From Lachnospiraceae bacterium A2 (lineage in GTDB: Bacteria; Bacillota; Clostridia; Lachnospirales; Lachnospiraceae): DNA of 64,000 nucleotides. Shown one piece after another: positions 6,538 through 15,589 of the stretch (position 1 is the first letter of the stretch; each line of letters starts with the position of its first letter). The translations under genes were made by a program, and so were the position numbers. The notes under the pieces are model-generated. The model had not been told where the DNA came from. It saw only the letters and a program-made list of their open reading frames with translations, and searched no databases. The stretch covers positions 1 through 64,000 of the forward strand of contig KE159636.1 in the NCBI GenBank assembly GCA_000403315.2, in the 5' to 3' direction.

Positions 6538-9066
6538 ATGATAGAACATCAATTTGCCGAAAAGGGATTTGATTTCCCGGTAATTGACAAACTTGTTGAG
6601 CAGTTTGCTTTTAAAATTGGACATATGACAGAGTGGTTCGATCTGTCTCGTCAAAGCATATATAATGCAATTGATAAAAAGTCACCAAAACGCCAAGAAA
6701 TCTGGACGGGCAAAAGACTGACTGAAAGTGAGAGGAATATCCTGCTCAAATTAATTTCTGTCAGAAAATTTGATTACAATGATGAAAATGTAATCTGTTA
6801 TTGCATGAATGATCGGCAGGGTGACTTAAGCTGTATCTTTGTGTATGAAAATGAGATTAAGTGCTTCTTCCTTGCGGACTTGCCAGAAAGCTTACAGCAG
6901 ATGATAATGAATATTAATTTCCACAGATTTTCAGAACGCGAACTTTCGGGCGAAGCAGATGGAGATATTGTTTATTGCATTAAAAAACCTTATTTTATGC
7001 CCAAATATCCTGAAAAATTCAGAATGAATGCACAGCTTAGAGGGCTTTCTGCTGATGAATATGCAATTTATTTGTCAGGTTATCCCATAGGTGATGCAAG
7101 AGCTGTTAATGATAATCAGATAGTGGCGTTCTTTCAGGAAAATCTTATTGATGGAAAAGTATACATATCTTCTGAACCTAAAAATCAGTGGATTAGATTC
7201 CTGGCATCCAGAAATGGATATGCAATTAAGGACTTTATTGAACTTTATGGTTTTGAATCTAAATTAGATGGGACAGAGCTTACATCAGATGGTGCCAGAG
7301 AACGTCATATTGAGGAACTGAAGCAGTATATCGTCTGTGACAATGTGGTTTATTTTCCTACGGATTCCAGGATTTACAGGATTCTTAATACATACTGCTA
7401 TAATAAAGGTTACTCCCTGAGTGAATATATAAAAGTGCTTGGTTTTGAACGCTCAATGGAACGGCCAGGGCTTGTTCAGGACATTCTTGAACAGGATATG
7501 ATGGAACGCCATAGCGACGGAAAATTTGAAGATAAGGTGTTTGCACATTATCCGCTTCTCGGAAGCAAGATTCTTAAGCAGGAAACATTGGATAAGTTGA
7601 ATGAAAACACTAGAAAGTATATTGATACAGTTCTGAGAGGCCCGCTTGCAAAGATGACTTTGCGTGCAGAAATGCAGATAACGTTAGCTCTTATCAATCA
7701 TGCAAAAAATTGGAAGAATGAAGAGAACAGTAACTTTTGGAATTTTATTTCACTACAATTTGGGTATCGTGATACAAACGGTGCTGTGGTTCGCCTTTTG
7801 CAGGCTTCGCTTGAAAGTGCAATGAAGAAGAATCACAGACTTTTCGTCGAAGATGCCAATGGTCGTGCATTTAAGTCCACGGCTGTTATCCATGCTCTCA
7901 GTACAAGAAAATCGTGGATGGCTTTATTCGATTTTTTGTTTGATTTTTATAAGAATAATCTGAATTGGAAGATGATTCCGGGAGATCCTTTGCTTGAAGT
8001 AATGATCCAATCGCTACAGCAAAAGTTAAGTGGAGAAAATACTGAGGATACAGAACTTACAATCAGTTCTCGTGTATATTCATTCCAGGAAGGTATCCGT
8101 AAGCTCATTCTTTTACGGCCAGTCTTTACTCACAAGCTGTTTGAAAAGCTGATTGCTAAGATAGAGGCTTTGATTAATTCTGAGGAAATGCCAGTAAAAA
8201 CCTATGAGGAGCAGCTTTGTGAAGAGTGGTTCAAAGATAAGGTTACTGCTATTGCAAATACCAGAAAGACAGAGCATCAGGTTCAGAATGGACAACGGGA
8301 TATTGCTATTGACTATTCCCGAATCAGAACAAAGATGGTGTTGAAGAACGAGAATGATGTGCAGCTAGTGGTACCGGATATTCGTTTGAAAAGCGAAAAT
8401 GTCAGTAAAGCTATGCTTACTTTTTATTACAGTGGAGCAATTGTATATCAGCAAAGCTTAAGCTGGTATGGAAATGAACTTGGAAAAACATTAAATGGGG
8501 TTTCTGTTTCTTTGCCTGCTTTTAACAGGGATGTCAATGAACTGGATATTCAAGTTCGGATTACCTGTGATAATGAAGAAATATATAACTCCGACGATAC
8601 ATTATATCGCCATATGCTGATATTCTCCGGAACAACGGAAATTAACGTTGGCCAATTGAAGCGCGGTAATTATACACTGGTTATGCCATACACTGTTGCT
8701 TTTGAAGCTGAAAAGACAGAAGCTACGGATATAGATGCTTTTAAGGTGGGAGGTCTTAAAGCATTCTTCATTGAATTGAAAGATGGTTTTGTGCTTACGG
8801 TAGGAGGGAAACTGCTTTCCTTTGACAGCATTGGAGGAACAGATATCCGTGTTTTTCCACCTGCAGAATCTGCTGTTCTTCCCACTGTGAGTGTGAAAGA
8901 TGTGGAATATTATTTTGTTTATCGCGGTGGCTTTTGTAACATCATTTTGGGAAATGCCGAGTTTGTACGGCAGTATATAGTTTTGAAGAACGGAGAGCGA
9001 ATTGAGTTTTCAGAACTTCCTAAAATTGAAAACAATGGAGGATGTTTTCTTCAATGCATTGCATGA
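6538..9066 (+). CDS. Large unrecognised protein, C-terminal part of the alpha-CTD gene
   Basis: 842 residues in the same frame as the preceding alpha-CTD frame. I do not recognise the family. Near the N-terminus is a possible HTH (MTEWFDLSRQSIYNAIDK). Around residues 210-330 two copies of a module repeat (VYISSEPKNQWIRFLA... with KDFIELYGFE, then VYFPTDSRIYRILN... with SEYIKVLGFE). The middle is helical and the last 250 residues look beta-rich. No signal peptide or membrane segment is seen. The last codons run into the next gene at about 9030 without a normal intergenic space, suggesting a recombination junction. A start at 6538 has no good ribosome site, so this part is probably not expressed on its own. 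Confidence 0.55.
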   Translation: MIEHQFAEKGFDFPVIDKLVEQFAFKIGHMTEWFDLSRQSIYNAIDKKSPKRQEIWTGKRLTESERNILLKLISVRKFDYNDENVICYCMNDRQGDLSCIFVYENEIKCFFLADLPESLQQMIMNINFHRFSERELSGEADGDIVYCIKKPYFMPKYPEKFRMNAQLRGLSADEYAIYLSGYPIGDARAVNDNQIVAFFQENLIDGKVYISSEPKNQWIRFLASRNGYAIKDFIELYGFESKLDGTELTSDGARERHIEELKQYIVCDNVVYFPTDSRIYRILNTYCYNKGYSLSEYIKVLGFERSMERPGLVQDILEQDMMERHSDGKFEDKVFAHYPLLGSKILKQETLDKLNENTRKYIDTVLRGPLAKMTLRAEMQITLALINHAKNWKNEENSNFWNFISLQFGYRDTNGAVVRLLQASLESAMKKNHRLFVEDANGRAFKSTAVIHALSTRKSWMALFDFLFDFYKNNLNWKMIPGDPLLEVMIQSLQQKLSGENTEDTELTISSRVYSFQEGIRKLILLRPVFTHKLFEKLIAKIEALINSEEMPVKTYEEQLCEEWFKDKVTAIANTRKTEHQVQNGQRDIAIDYSRIRTKMVLKNENDVQLVVPDIRLKSENVSKAMLTFYYSGAIVYQQSLSWYGNELGKTLNGVSVSLPAFNRDVNELDIQVRITCDNEEIYNSDDTLYRHMLIFSGTTEINVGQLKRGNYTLVMPYTVAFEAEKTEATDIDAFKVGGLKAFFIELKDGFVLTVGGKLLSFDSIGGTDIRVFPPAESAVLPTVSVKDVEYYFVYRGGFCNIILGNAEFVRQYIVLKNGERIEFSELPKIENNGGCFLQCIA

Positions 9067-9886
9067 GGGAGACTTTAAGATAGCGGGAATCCTGGTTGAC
9101 ATCAATCCAATCTCTGCGGAACAGACCGGGACTTTGGAGGAATACATGGAAAACGCTAAAGAATATCTGGACGAAAAGCAAAGCCATATGGAAATTCCTG
9201 AAAATCCCGTACAGGCAGAACAGGAAGCGTTCATTACCTTTTATGTGGCGGAATGTACGGAGTTTCCCGTATTGGGTGGATACTATGAGCGGCTGGAAAC
9301 ACTGCAGGAAGCGATGGAGCTGTATGAAAAAATACCGGAAGGGCGGAGGAACGGCTTGAAGGGGATCGGCTTCCGTCTGGAGGACGGCAGCATTTATGAC
9401 GGGAATTTTGACTTAATGGTAATGGGGGAAATGCAGACGGAATTTATCAATGAGATTCCCCAATACAGGGACAGCCCATTAGTACAGAAGGCGATTGCAG
9501 ATATGGAGGCGATTCTTTTGGAACAGAGGCCGGAGCAGGAAGTATCGGAAGCAATAGAGAAAGAAGAACCGCAACAGCCAATGCCAGAAGTAAAAAAGGA
9601 AGAAAAAGCTGTGCAGACAGCGGAAAACAGGAACCCAGACACTGCGGCACAGGAATCAGGCAGAGATCCGGAAGGACTGCAAAAGCAATCTGCAGAACCG
9701 GAAAAAGCGGCTGAAAATGCCCCCAAAACAGACAGGGGCATATCCGGCGTCAGTAAGAAACAGTCCGTCCTAAATGCCCTCCGGGAACGGCAGGCAAGGA
9801 TGAGAGCGCAGGAGAAGGAAAAGCCGGGGCAGGAAAGACAGGGGCAGAAAGCACGGGCAAAGAGGAAAGGAGAACCGAAATTATGA
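9035..9886 (+). CDS. Conjugative-element accessory protein (LPD/DUF-type), possibly 5'-truncated
   Basis: Protein of 283 residues typical of Firmicute conjugative transposons. An N-terminal globular half (FITFYVAECTEFPVLGGYYERL, EIPQYRDSPLVQKAIADMEAIL) is followed by a long charged, Gln/Glu/Lys-rich low-complexity tail. ATG at 9035 is used, but no Shine-Dalgarno precedes it and the upstream gene overlaps, so the true 5' end may have been lost at a junction near 9030. It is followed with a 4-base overlap by the TTRAP gene and then by the YodL gene, a grouping seen in such elements. Its biochemical function is unknown. Confidence 0.55.
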   Translation: MEDVFFNALHEGDFKIAGILVDINPISAEQTGTLEEYMENAKEYLDEKQSHMEIPENPVQAEQEAFITFYVAECTEFPVLGGYYERLETLQEAMELYEKIPEGRRNGLKGIGFRLEDGSIYDGNFDLMVMGEMQTEFINEIPQYRDSPLVQKAIADMEAILLEQRPEQEVSEAIEKEEPQQPMPEVKKEEKAVQTAENRNPDTAAQESGRDPEGLQKQSAEPEKAAENAPKTDRGISGVSKKQSVLNALRERQARMRAQEKEKPGQERQGQKARAKRKGEPKL

Positions 9887-10113
9887 TGGTGAGGTTTGAG
9901 GAAAATGAATATTTCCTGATAGCAATGTTCCAGAAAGAAAGCAGGCAGGCAACCATAGAGGAAATACATAATGTGATCCCCTACATCGGCAGGGATGAAG
10001 AAATGCCCGCACTTATTAACAGCACACTGGAAAAGCTGTGGTTCTTTACGGATGAAGCATTTCTAAATCTGGATCTGGAACCATATAAAGAGGAACCGAT
10101 GGAGGACGAATAA
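9883..10113 (+). CDS. Transposon-transfer assisting protein (TTRAP family)
   Basis: Small acidic protein of 76 residues matching the transposon-transfer-assisting pattern: hydrophobic start (FLIAMFQKESRQATIEEI), central ALINSTLEKLWFFTDEAF and acidic tail. The family occurs only inside conjugative transposons, and its role in transfer is by association. It overlaps the neighbouring genes by 4 bases and 1 base, so the three are translated as an operon. Two adjacent ATG codons (9883, 9886) could serve as start. Confidence 0.75.
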   Translation: MMVRFEENEYFLIAMFQKESRQATIEEIHNVIPYIGRDEEMPALINSTLEKLWFFTDEAFLNLDLEPYKEEPMEDE

Positions 10114-11006
10114 TGGATGTGAACCAATTTGCACTCTACCAGCTTAAAAATATCCCGGAAAACAGGCAGATACGGTTCCGTCCTTACAGTACGCTGCAGG
10201 AAAAGGGAATCCAGATACAGTATAAGGACTATACACAGGTGTATCTGGCACGGATGCAGCCGGGAGACGAACCGGAACAGATCCGCAGGCGTTTCAATGA
10301 GAAGCTGCCACGGACATTTCATGGCCATTCGATTAGTGTCAGCGATGTGCTTGTGCTGAATAAGGGTGGTGTTGTGACTTCTTACTATGTTGAGAAAGAT
10401 GGGTTTACCGTCATAGCCGGATTTATCCAGAAAGGTTCATCCGGCGCACTTGTGTCGATTGATACGGCAGATTTCCATATTGAAGGGAAGGAGGGGAGCT
10501 GGCACGCTTTTGACAGCATTATCATAGACGGCAGGCAGTTCTTCCTTATGGAACATGAAACCTATGGAAAAGAAGTGGCATGGGTTGTGCTGGACGAAGA
10601 AGGAAAAATAATTGTAGACCATACATATCAGGGTTTTGACCAGACGGCCTTACAGCAGATTAAGGATTACCTCAATCTGCCGCAGCTTACCGCAGGGCCG
10701 CAAAAACAGGAAATACCCGATGGGAATATCCAGACGCAATCTGGCAATGCTATGGATAAGCCGCCTCTTGAAAACTGGCAGAAATATATGGAGAATGGGG
10801 AGTATCTCCGCAGTTCCGAGATAGATGAAGAACAGAACTACAACATGATTGACGGAAGATGCAATAATATGTCCCCCAAAGGCAAGAATGGCAGGGCGTC
10901 CGTCCTGGCAAAGCTCCGCCGCAAACAGGCAGAGATTGCAAAGCGGAGTGGGAAACCCGCACAGCACATGGCAATGGCAGAGGATATGGAGCGCAGGCGG
11001 AAGTAA
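10113..11006 (+). CDS. YodL / DUF4316 domain protein of a conjugative element
   Basis: 297 residues. Residues 1 to about 110 match the YodL domain (FALYQLKNIPENRQIRF, then GHSISVSDVLVLNKGG and SYYVEKDGF). Residues about 115-190 match DUF4316 (SIDTADFHIEGKEGSWHAFD, FFLMEHETYGKEVAWVVLDE). The C-terminus is basic and rich in Lys/Arg (RRKQAEIAKRSGK), typical for nucleic-acid contact. The two domains are characteristically joined in Clostridia conjugative transposons; the molecular role is not established. A terminator follows at once, ending this three-gene operon. Confidence 0.78.
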   Translation: MDVNQFALYQLKNIPENRQIRFRPYSTLQEKGIQIQYKDYTQVYLARMQPGDEPEQIRRRFNEKLPRTFHGHSISVSDVLVLNKGGVVTSYYVEKDGFTVIAGFIQKGSSGALVSIDTADFHIEGKEGSWHAFDSIIIDGRQFFLMEHETYGKEVAWVVLDEEGKIIVDHTYQGFDQTALQQIKDYLNLPQLTAGPQKQEIPDGNIQTQSGNAMDKPPLENWQKYMENGEYLRSSEIDEEQNYNMIDGRCNNMSPKGKNGRASVLAKLRRKQAEIAKRSGKPAQHMAMAEDMERRRK

Positions 11007-11009
11007 GAA

Positions 11010-11056
11010 AGGGAGAAGTGTCTGGTAAACGCTGCCAGAGGCTTCTCCCTTTTTAT
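11010..11056 (+). terminator. Rho-independent terminator after the YodL operon
   Basis: AGGGAGAAG pairs with CTTCTCCCT (11010-11018 with 11042-11050), followed by a run of T. Confidence 0.75.
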
Positions 11057-11153
11057 GTCTTGAACAATCGGGAGTTTCTCTGTATAATAAAACTATAAGG
11101 CAGGGCATAGCCGATCTGCCGGACTGATCGGCAAAATCCGGAACCGAGGTGAT

Positions 11154-12044
11154 ATGATGCAGGGTGAAACATTACAGGAAGAGCCACAAGAGAAAACAGC
11201 GGAGAAAAAGGAATCGTTTGCAAAATATACGGCGAAAGACAGTGTTTTCGGGGCGCTTTTCCGGGATAAAAAGTACCTGATGCAGCTATACCGTGCGCTC
11301 CATCCGGAAGATACGGAAACTACGGAAGACGCGCTTACGGATATTACCATAAGGAATGTACTCACGAATGGAATCTATAATGACCTGGCTTTCAGAGTAG
11401 GGGATAAAATCATGTTTCTGGTCGAGCATCAATCTTCATGGACGATGAATATCATTATACGGGTGCTGATGTATTTAGTGCAGACTTACCATGATTACTT
11501 TGAGGAACAGGATGCAGACTTATACGGGAGCAAGAAAGTCCATGTTCCAGTACCAGAGTTATACATGATTTTTACAGGAGAGCGTGCCGACAGGACAGAA
11601 ACGATTTCGCTTTCCAAGGAATTTTTCAATGGGAAGGAATGTGCCATTGAAGTAAAGGTGAAAGTGCTTTATGGCGGCAAAGGGAATGACATTATCAGCC
11701 AGTATGTAAATTTTACAAAAGTATATAATGAACAGGTGAAACAGTATGGGAGAAGCCGGGAAGCTGTTACGGAAACCATCCGTATCTGTAAGGACAGGGA
11801 TGTGCTCCGCGAGTTTTTGGCAGGCAGGGAAAAGGAGGTTATATCTATTATGATGGCTTTGTTTGATGAAGAAAAGATTATGCGTACCCATGTTGCGAGT
11901 GAAAAGAAAGAAACAGCAAGGAAAGCTGCGGAAAAGATGTTGAGGCTGGGGAAATTGTCTGCAGAAGAAATTGCAGGCTGTTTTACTGAGCTGTCTGTGG
12001 AGGACATTCAGGAAATTGAAAAAGGGCTGTTTCAAACGATATAA
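11154..12044 (+). CDS. Rpn-family PD-(D/E)XK nuclease, second copy
   Basis: 296 residues; a different subfamily from the Rpn at 4971. The N-terminal KYTAKDSVFGALFRDKKYLMQLYRAL is the family signature; the nuclease acids are D in GIYNDLAFRVGD and E-x-Q in FLVEHQSSWTMN. The C-terminus is helical (EKKETARKAAEKMLRLGKLSAEEIAGCF) and resembles the regulatory tail of these proteins. A TATAAT box about 70 bases upstream and GAGGTG before two adjacent ATGs (11154, 11157) support expression; 11157 has better spacing. It is a single-gene unit closed by a terminator at 12087. Confidence 0.85.
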   Translation: MMQGETLQEEPQEKTAEKKESFAKYTAKDSVFGALFRDKKYLMQLYRALHPEDTETTEDALTDITIRNVLTNGIYNDLAFRVGDKIMFLVEHQSSWTMNIIIRVLMYLVQTYHDYFEEQDADLYGSKKVHVPVPELYMIFTGERADRTETISLSKEFFNGKECAIEVKVKVLYGGKGNDIISQYVNFTKVYNEQVKQYGRSREAVTETIRICKDRDVLREFLAGREKEVISIMMALFDEEKIMRTHVASEKKETARKAAEKMLRLGKLSAEEIAGCFTELSVEDIQEIEKGLFQTI

Positions 12045-12086
12045 TACCTTATGACAAACCGACACAAAAGAAAGAATATATAGAAT

Positions 12087-12118
12087 CCCCGGCTGCAAAT
12101 GAATACAGCCGGGGTTAT
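12087..12118 (+). terminator. Terminator after the second Rpn gene
   Basis: CCCCGGCTG and CAGCCGGGG form a perfect 9-bp stem (12087-12095, 12106-12114). The T-run is weak on the plus strand (TTATT), so efficiency is uncertain. Confidence 0.6.
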
Positions 12119-12122
12119 TCAT

Positions 12123-12629
12123 ATGGAGGGCAAAGTGAAAGAATCAGAACTGATAGGAAAAGTACATTCCGCTGTCTATCAACAGTGCCAGCAAAGGGGG
12201 TATGCTGCCCCGGTGGATGTGCTGGTTGACATAGGAGTGCTACCCAAGCAGAAATATGAGGACTGGAGATTCGGGAAAGTACGGTATCTGGAAGCAGTCT
12301 GTACGTGTAATTTAATGAAACTTTCTTTTATTATGAAACAGATCCGCTCCTATGCAAAGAAAACAAATTTAAAACCGTCATTCTGCTATTACAAGCGATG
12401 GGGCGTGAAGAAAAAACATGGGCATAAGCAGGTAATCCCCCTGCGGTTCAGTAAAAGTGGAACCCCGGAGATTGAAAAGGCATATACGACACACTATTTG
12501 GATTTAGGACGGGCAGGGCAGTTGAAGAAAGAAAAGATGGAGAAAGCGGCAGTTGCAAACCAGGCTGAAACATCGGATAAGACACAAGATATGCCAGTAA
12601 ATATTTCTGACAGCAGAAGCGGAGTGTAA
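12123..12629 (+). CDS. Conserved hypothetical protein
   Basis: About 168 residues, not assigned a function. The first 60 residues (AVYQQCQQRGYAAPVDVLVDIGVLP, then KYEDWRFGKVRYLEAVC) form a compact domain recalling small conserved proteins of Clostridia. The middle is basic (YYKRWGVKKKHGHKQVIPL) and the tail is polar. The ATG at 12123 has no ribosome site; GTG at 12135, with GGAGGG four bases upstream, may be the true start. It forms a two-gene unit with the next gene. Confidence 0.5.
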   Translation: MEGKVKESELIGKVHSAVYQQCQQRGYAAPVDVLVDIGVLPKQKYEDWRFGKVRYLEAVCTCNLMKLSFIMKQIRSYAKKTNLKPSFCYYKRWGVKKKHGHKQVIPLRFSKSGTPEIEKAYTTHYLDLGRAGQLKKEKMEKAAVANQAETSDKTQDMPVNISDSRSGV

Positions 12630-12642
12630 AGTGGGGGAAGAA

Positions 12643-13278
12643 ATGGAAAAAGAACCGGACAAAAAATATAAAACCATGAAGAAAATCATGGATGCTTTAG
12701 AGGATATTTTATGCTCCTATCAGGGCAGGGGACATCAATCAGTATATGTTGACCTGGATTCCCTTGCACTTTTTACAAGCCTGATCGCATACAGACAGAT
12801 ACAGGTAGAAAATTACAGGTACGATTATGATGATAATATCCGAGAGGACGAAGAAGCCAGACGGATTTACAGGGAGCTTACCCCGCAGACAAGGTGGCGT
12901 GTAGGCCAGCATACACAAATAGAAGCGATACGGATGAACGCATTGAAGCAGTTTGCGTCCTTGGGTATGCCGACGTATCAGGGACAGATTTATTATGCAG
13001 ATACAGGCTCTGTCCTGATATGTGGGGAAATCCTGACCTATGAGATTTTCCAGTTGTTTACAGATATGCCGGAAGTGAAGAAATTATATGTTTTCCCCTA
13101 TCCGTTCCGGGAGGGATGGAAAAAGCCGCTCTATTTTTCTTTTGAGCCGACAGAAGCGGCACGGGAGGAAATGAGGAAATATGTGGAGAAAAAATTGGAT
13201 GAAATGCTTCATATAATGAGAGAAAAAAGTGAAAGCCTTGACGGAATAATCTCTAAAGTGAATGAAGATATTTTTTAA
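12643..13278 (+). CDS. Hypothetical acidic protein
   Basis: 211 residues, unrecognised. It has no membrane segment and is rich in Glu/Asp and aromatic residues (ENYRYDYDDNIREDEEARRIY, KKLYVFPYPFREGWKKPLYF). ATG at 12643 is preferred over GTG at 12631 because a GGGGGAAG stretch lies five bases upstream. It begins 13 bases after the previous gene and is probably co-transcribed. It is followed by a strong bidirectional terminator. Confidence 0.5.
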   Translation: MEKEPDKKYKTMKKIMDALEDILCSYQGRGHQSVYVDLDSLALFTSLIAYRQIQVENYRYDYDDNIREDEEARRIYRELTPQTRWRVGQHTQIEAIRMNALKQFASLGMPTYQGQIYYADTGSVLICGEILTYEIFQLFTDMPEVKKLYVFPYPFREGWKKPLYFSFEPTEAAREEMRKYVEKKLDEMLHIMREKSESLDGIISKVNEDIF

Positions 13279-13303
13279 TTATATTCATTTCGTTGGGAAA
13301 AAG

Positions 13304-13343
13304 ACAGCCGCAAAATTCTTTGTAATCCTGCGGCTGTTTTTCT
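13304..13343. terminator. Bidirectional terminator between convergent genes
   Basis: ACAGCCGCA (13304-13312) pairs with TGCGGCTGT (13329-13337); T-runs on both strands end the plus-strand unit and the minus-strand relaxase. Confidence 0.8.
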
Positions 13344-13354
13344 GTTCAGAACGG

Positions 13355-15007
13355 TTAAGAAATGTCAGCGCTTTTTTGTTTTTCCGGCTGTCTGGTGTTC
13401 GGATGTCCCAAAATCTTATCAACATTGGAGCAGACAGTATTCAATTCTTTTTGGTAATCCCGGTAGTAATGGTAGGTTTTCAGTGCCTCTTTTTTCTGTT
13501 GGAGCAGCTTGTCCTTTTCTGCTTTCAATAGCTTCATGGAGGGGAGTTTCCTGTCTGCGGACTGCTCTTTTAAAAATTTTCGTGCCGCTTCATAGAGTGC
13601 GATTTCCGTCGGATGCTCCTGCCGGAATTGCCCTTTATTCTTTGTTTTCACAAACTTTTGGTAGACAGGTTTATTGGCAAGGTATTGGCCTGTGTAATGG
13701 ATCTGCTCAATTACCTTCCGGAGATTGTCTTCCACAGACTTCAAATCTTTTCGGGAAGTGGAAGCATGGTTTTTAATTTCTGAAAAAGAATCTTCCAGGG
13801 AATCCCTTGTATCATACCCATTCTCCTGTATATAAGCGACAGTTTTAGCCATCTCTTTCAGGTTGGAAAGTTTCACATTGTTAGCGTAGGCGGCATTCTG
13901 CTGTGCCTTTACGCAATCCTGCAGATCAACCACCAGCCGCAAATCTGACTTGATAAAAAGGATTGATAGAGATTCCTCATACAGTAGATTGGATGGCTGA
14001 TTTGCATCTTCTTCCGGTTTTATATTATATTTTTCCGTATCAACTGTTTTCTTTTTGTTTTCTTTACTCTCTGCATTTTCCTTAAACAGCTCCCAGAGGT
14101 AATCTTCTTCATAATGTGTGCCGAGCATCCTTCCGGTGATATACTTGTTTCGCTCCGGGTGAAGGTAGCTGAACCTGCCACGGCTGACCTTCAGCCGGAT
14201 ATTATATTTTTCCAAAAGCAATGTCTGAAAATCTTCCTGGCTGCAGGAAACGGCTGCGGTATCTTCGATTGCAGACCGTAGGAAATCTTTCTGCGTCTGG
14301 AATATCGTTTTTCGCGGCGCAAGTCCGTCTGCACGGAGCTGTCTGTTACGTTCATCCAGTTTTTTTTGCCCTCTGCGTCCTGCATGGTATTCCCGGTCTG
14401 TGATTTTCTTCCCTGCCGGGGCAAGCAGATCCACTTGGTGCAGACGTTCCCGGCGGCATATATCCATGAGCGACTGCTTTAAGTGGATCAGGTAATCTTT
14501 GGTAACATGATGCTTATACCCGGCACGGGAATCGCATGGGCGTTCCATGAAGTCCTGACGTTCCACATCAAATTTACGCAGGCTGTTGATTTCGATATGC
14601 ACATGGATGTTGCCGCTCTCATTATGCCCGTCCATGTGGGTACAGACAAGAGCCTGATGTCCGGGGAAGTTCTTCTTTGCATATTCCATTCCGATCTGCT
14701 GTGCCTGTTCCCCGGTCAATCCATTTTCTGTTACATCCTTTGGATCGAAACTGATGATATAATGGTGGGATTTGATTTCATCATAGGATTCGTTTTTGTG
14801 GTATAGGGCATTTAGTTCCCTGCACTCCATGTCGAATGTGAACGGATCACAGTTTAGGCCGTCCATGATATATTCCTTACGTGGGATCAATTCACCATTT
14901 TCATCAAATATCGGTTTGTTGGTATCTTCATCGTGTTCAAACATGAGATAACGCTGTATCTCTGCATAACTGGCATTTTTACTCGCTATGTGTTTCAGGA
15001 TTGCCAT
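13355..15007 (-). CDS. Relaxase / mobilisation nuclease (MobA/VirD2-like)
   Basis: 550 residues. The N-terminal relaxase domain carries the metal-binding histidine motif in HMDGHNESGNIHVHIEINS, with a tyrosine-containing N-terminus (ASYAEIQRYLMFEHDEDT) that probably includes the nicking residue. Residues 330-550 are a long helical, Lys-rich region for DNA handling and coupling-protein contact. It nicks oriT and stays attached to the transferred strand. It overlaps mobC by 29 bases, so the two form one mobilisation operon. It is intact and probably functional if a helper conjugation system is present. Confidence 0.88.
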   Translation of the reverse strand: MAILKHIASKNASYAEIQRYLMFEHDEDTNKPIFDENGELIPRKEYIMDGLNCDPFTFDMECRELNALYHKNESYDEIKSHHYIISFDPKDVTENGLTGEQAQQIGMEYAKKNFPGHQALVCTHMDGHNESGNIHVHIEINSLRKFDVERQDFMERPCDSRAGYKHHVTKDYLIHLKQSLMDICRRERLHQVDLLAPAGKKITDREYHAGRRGQKKLDERNRQLRADGLAPRKTIFQTQKDFLRSAIEDTAAVSCSQEDFQTLLLEKYNIRLKVSRGRFSYLHPERNKYITGRMLGTHYEEDYLWELFKENAESKENKKKTVDTEKYNIKPEEDANQPSNLLYEESLSILFIKSDLRLVVDLQDCVKAQQNAAYANNVKLSNLKEMAKTVAYIQENGYDTRDSLEDSFSEIKNHASTSRKDLKSVEDNLRKVIEQIHYTGQYLANKPVYQKFVKTKNKGQFRQEHPTEIALYEAARKFLKEQSADRKLPSMKLLKAEKDKLLQQKKEALKTYHYYRDYQKELNTVCSNVDKILGHPNTRQPEKQKSADIS

Positions 15008-15395
15008 GAGAATGCCCTCCAGAAACCGCCTGGAAATCTCCCGCCATCTTCAAAACTTCATATTTCATTTCATAGATTCTGGCCACACTCTGGTCGATTG
15101 CCTTACGCATTTCCTGTGAATGGATGCCGCCGCTGTTAAAGTGCCTTGCAATCTGGTTTAAGTTGCTGCCGATTTTCCCAAACTCAGCAACCAGCTTTTT
15201 CAACTCCGGCAGGTCTTCCACAATCTCATATTTCGCTGTGACCTTCTGCTTCATAATTTGTTTTCGGACATATTCAGCCAGTGGAAGGTGCGCAGCTTTA
15301 GCACTTTCAGAGACGATTTCATATTCCGTATCGGTAAGGCGGAGCATGATTTGGTGTTTGTGTTGTAATTCCTTGTCTTTCTTTGGTCTTGCCAT
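14979..15395 (-). CDS. mobC: MobC-type relaxosome accessory protein
   Basis: 138 residues. A basic N-terminus (MARPKKDKELQHKHQIMLRLTDTEYEIV) resembles a ribbon-helix-helix DNA-binding arm, and the C-terminal KLVAEFGKIGSNLNQIARHFNSGG is the MobC signature. It binds oriT and assists the relaxase encoded immediately downstream. A ribosome site AGGAA lies just upstream of the ATG. Confidence 0.85.
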   Translation of the reverse strand: MARPKKDKELQHKHQIMLRLTDTEYEIVSESAKAAHLPLAEYVRKQIMKQKVTAKYEIVEDLPELKKLVAEFGKIGSNLNQIARHFNSGGIHSQEMRKAIDQSVARIYEMKYEVLKMAGDFQAVSGGHSHGNPETHSE

Positions 15396-15559
15396 TGCAT
15401 AGTTCCTTTCTGTGAAAATTGTAAGAATGATATTTCTTTCCTAATTATAGGGACTAAAAAAGAGTTCCTATAAAATAAGCCGATTAGGGAACGCCAATGG
15501 GAAACGAAAAAAGGATTTTTTATAGAAATGTTTAGATTTCTCCGTGATTGGTACAATCA
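15396..15559. other. Intergenic region upstream of mobC, candidate oriT
   Basis: No gene. Upstream of mobC, a GGGAC box and a GTTCC box face each other around an A-run at about 15449-15470, and another GGGAAC occurs near 15487. A transfer origin is expected in this position, but no nick site can be proved from sequence. Confidence 0.4.
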
Positions 15560-15589
15560 CGCTGCGACTATTTTTAATAGGAGCCAACC

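Noticed and set aside
9394-9969. 191-codon minus-strand frame rich in Ser/Cys/Phe
   Set aside because: Antisense of the low-complexity tail of the element gene at 9035; composition is that of a shadow.
13483-13776. Plus-strand frames opposite the relaxase
   Set aside because: Shadows of the intact minus-strand relaxase gene.
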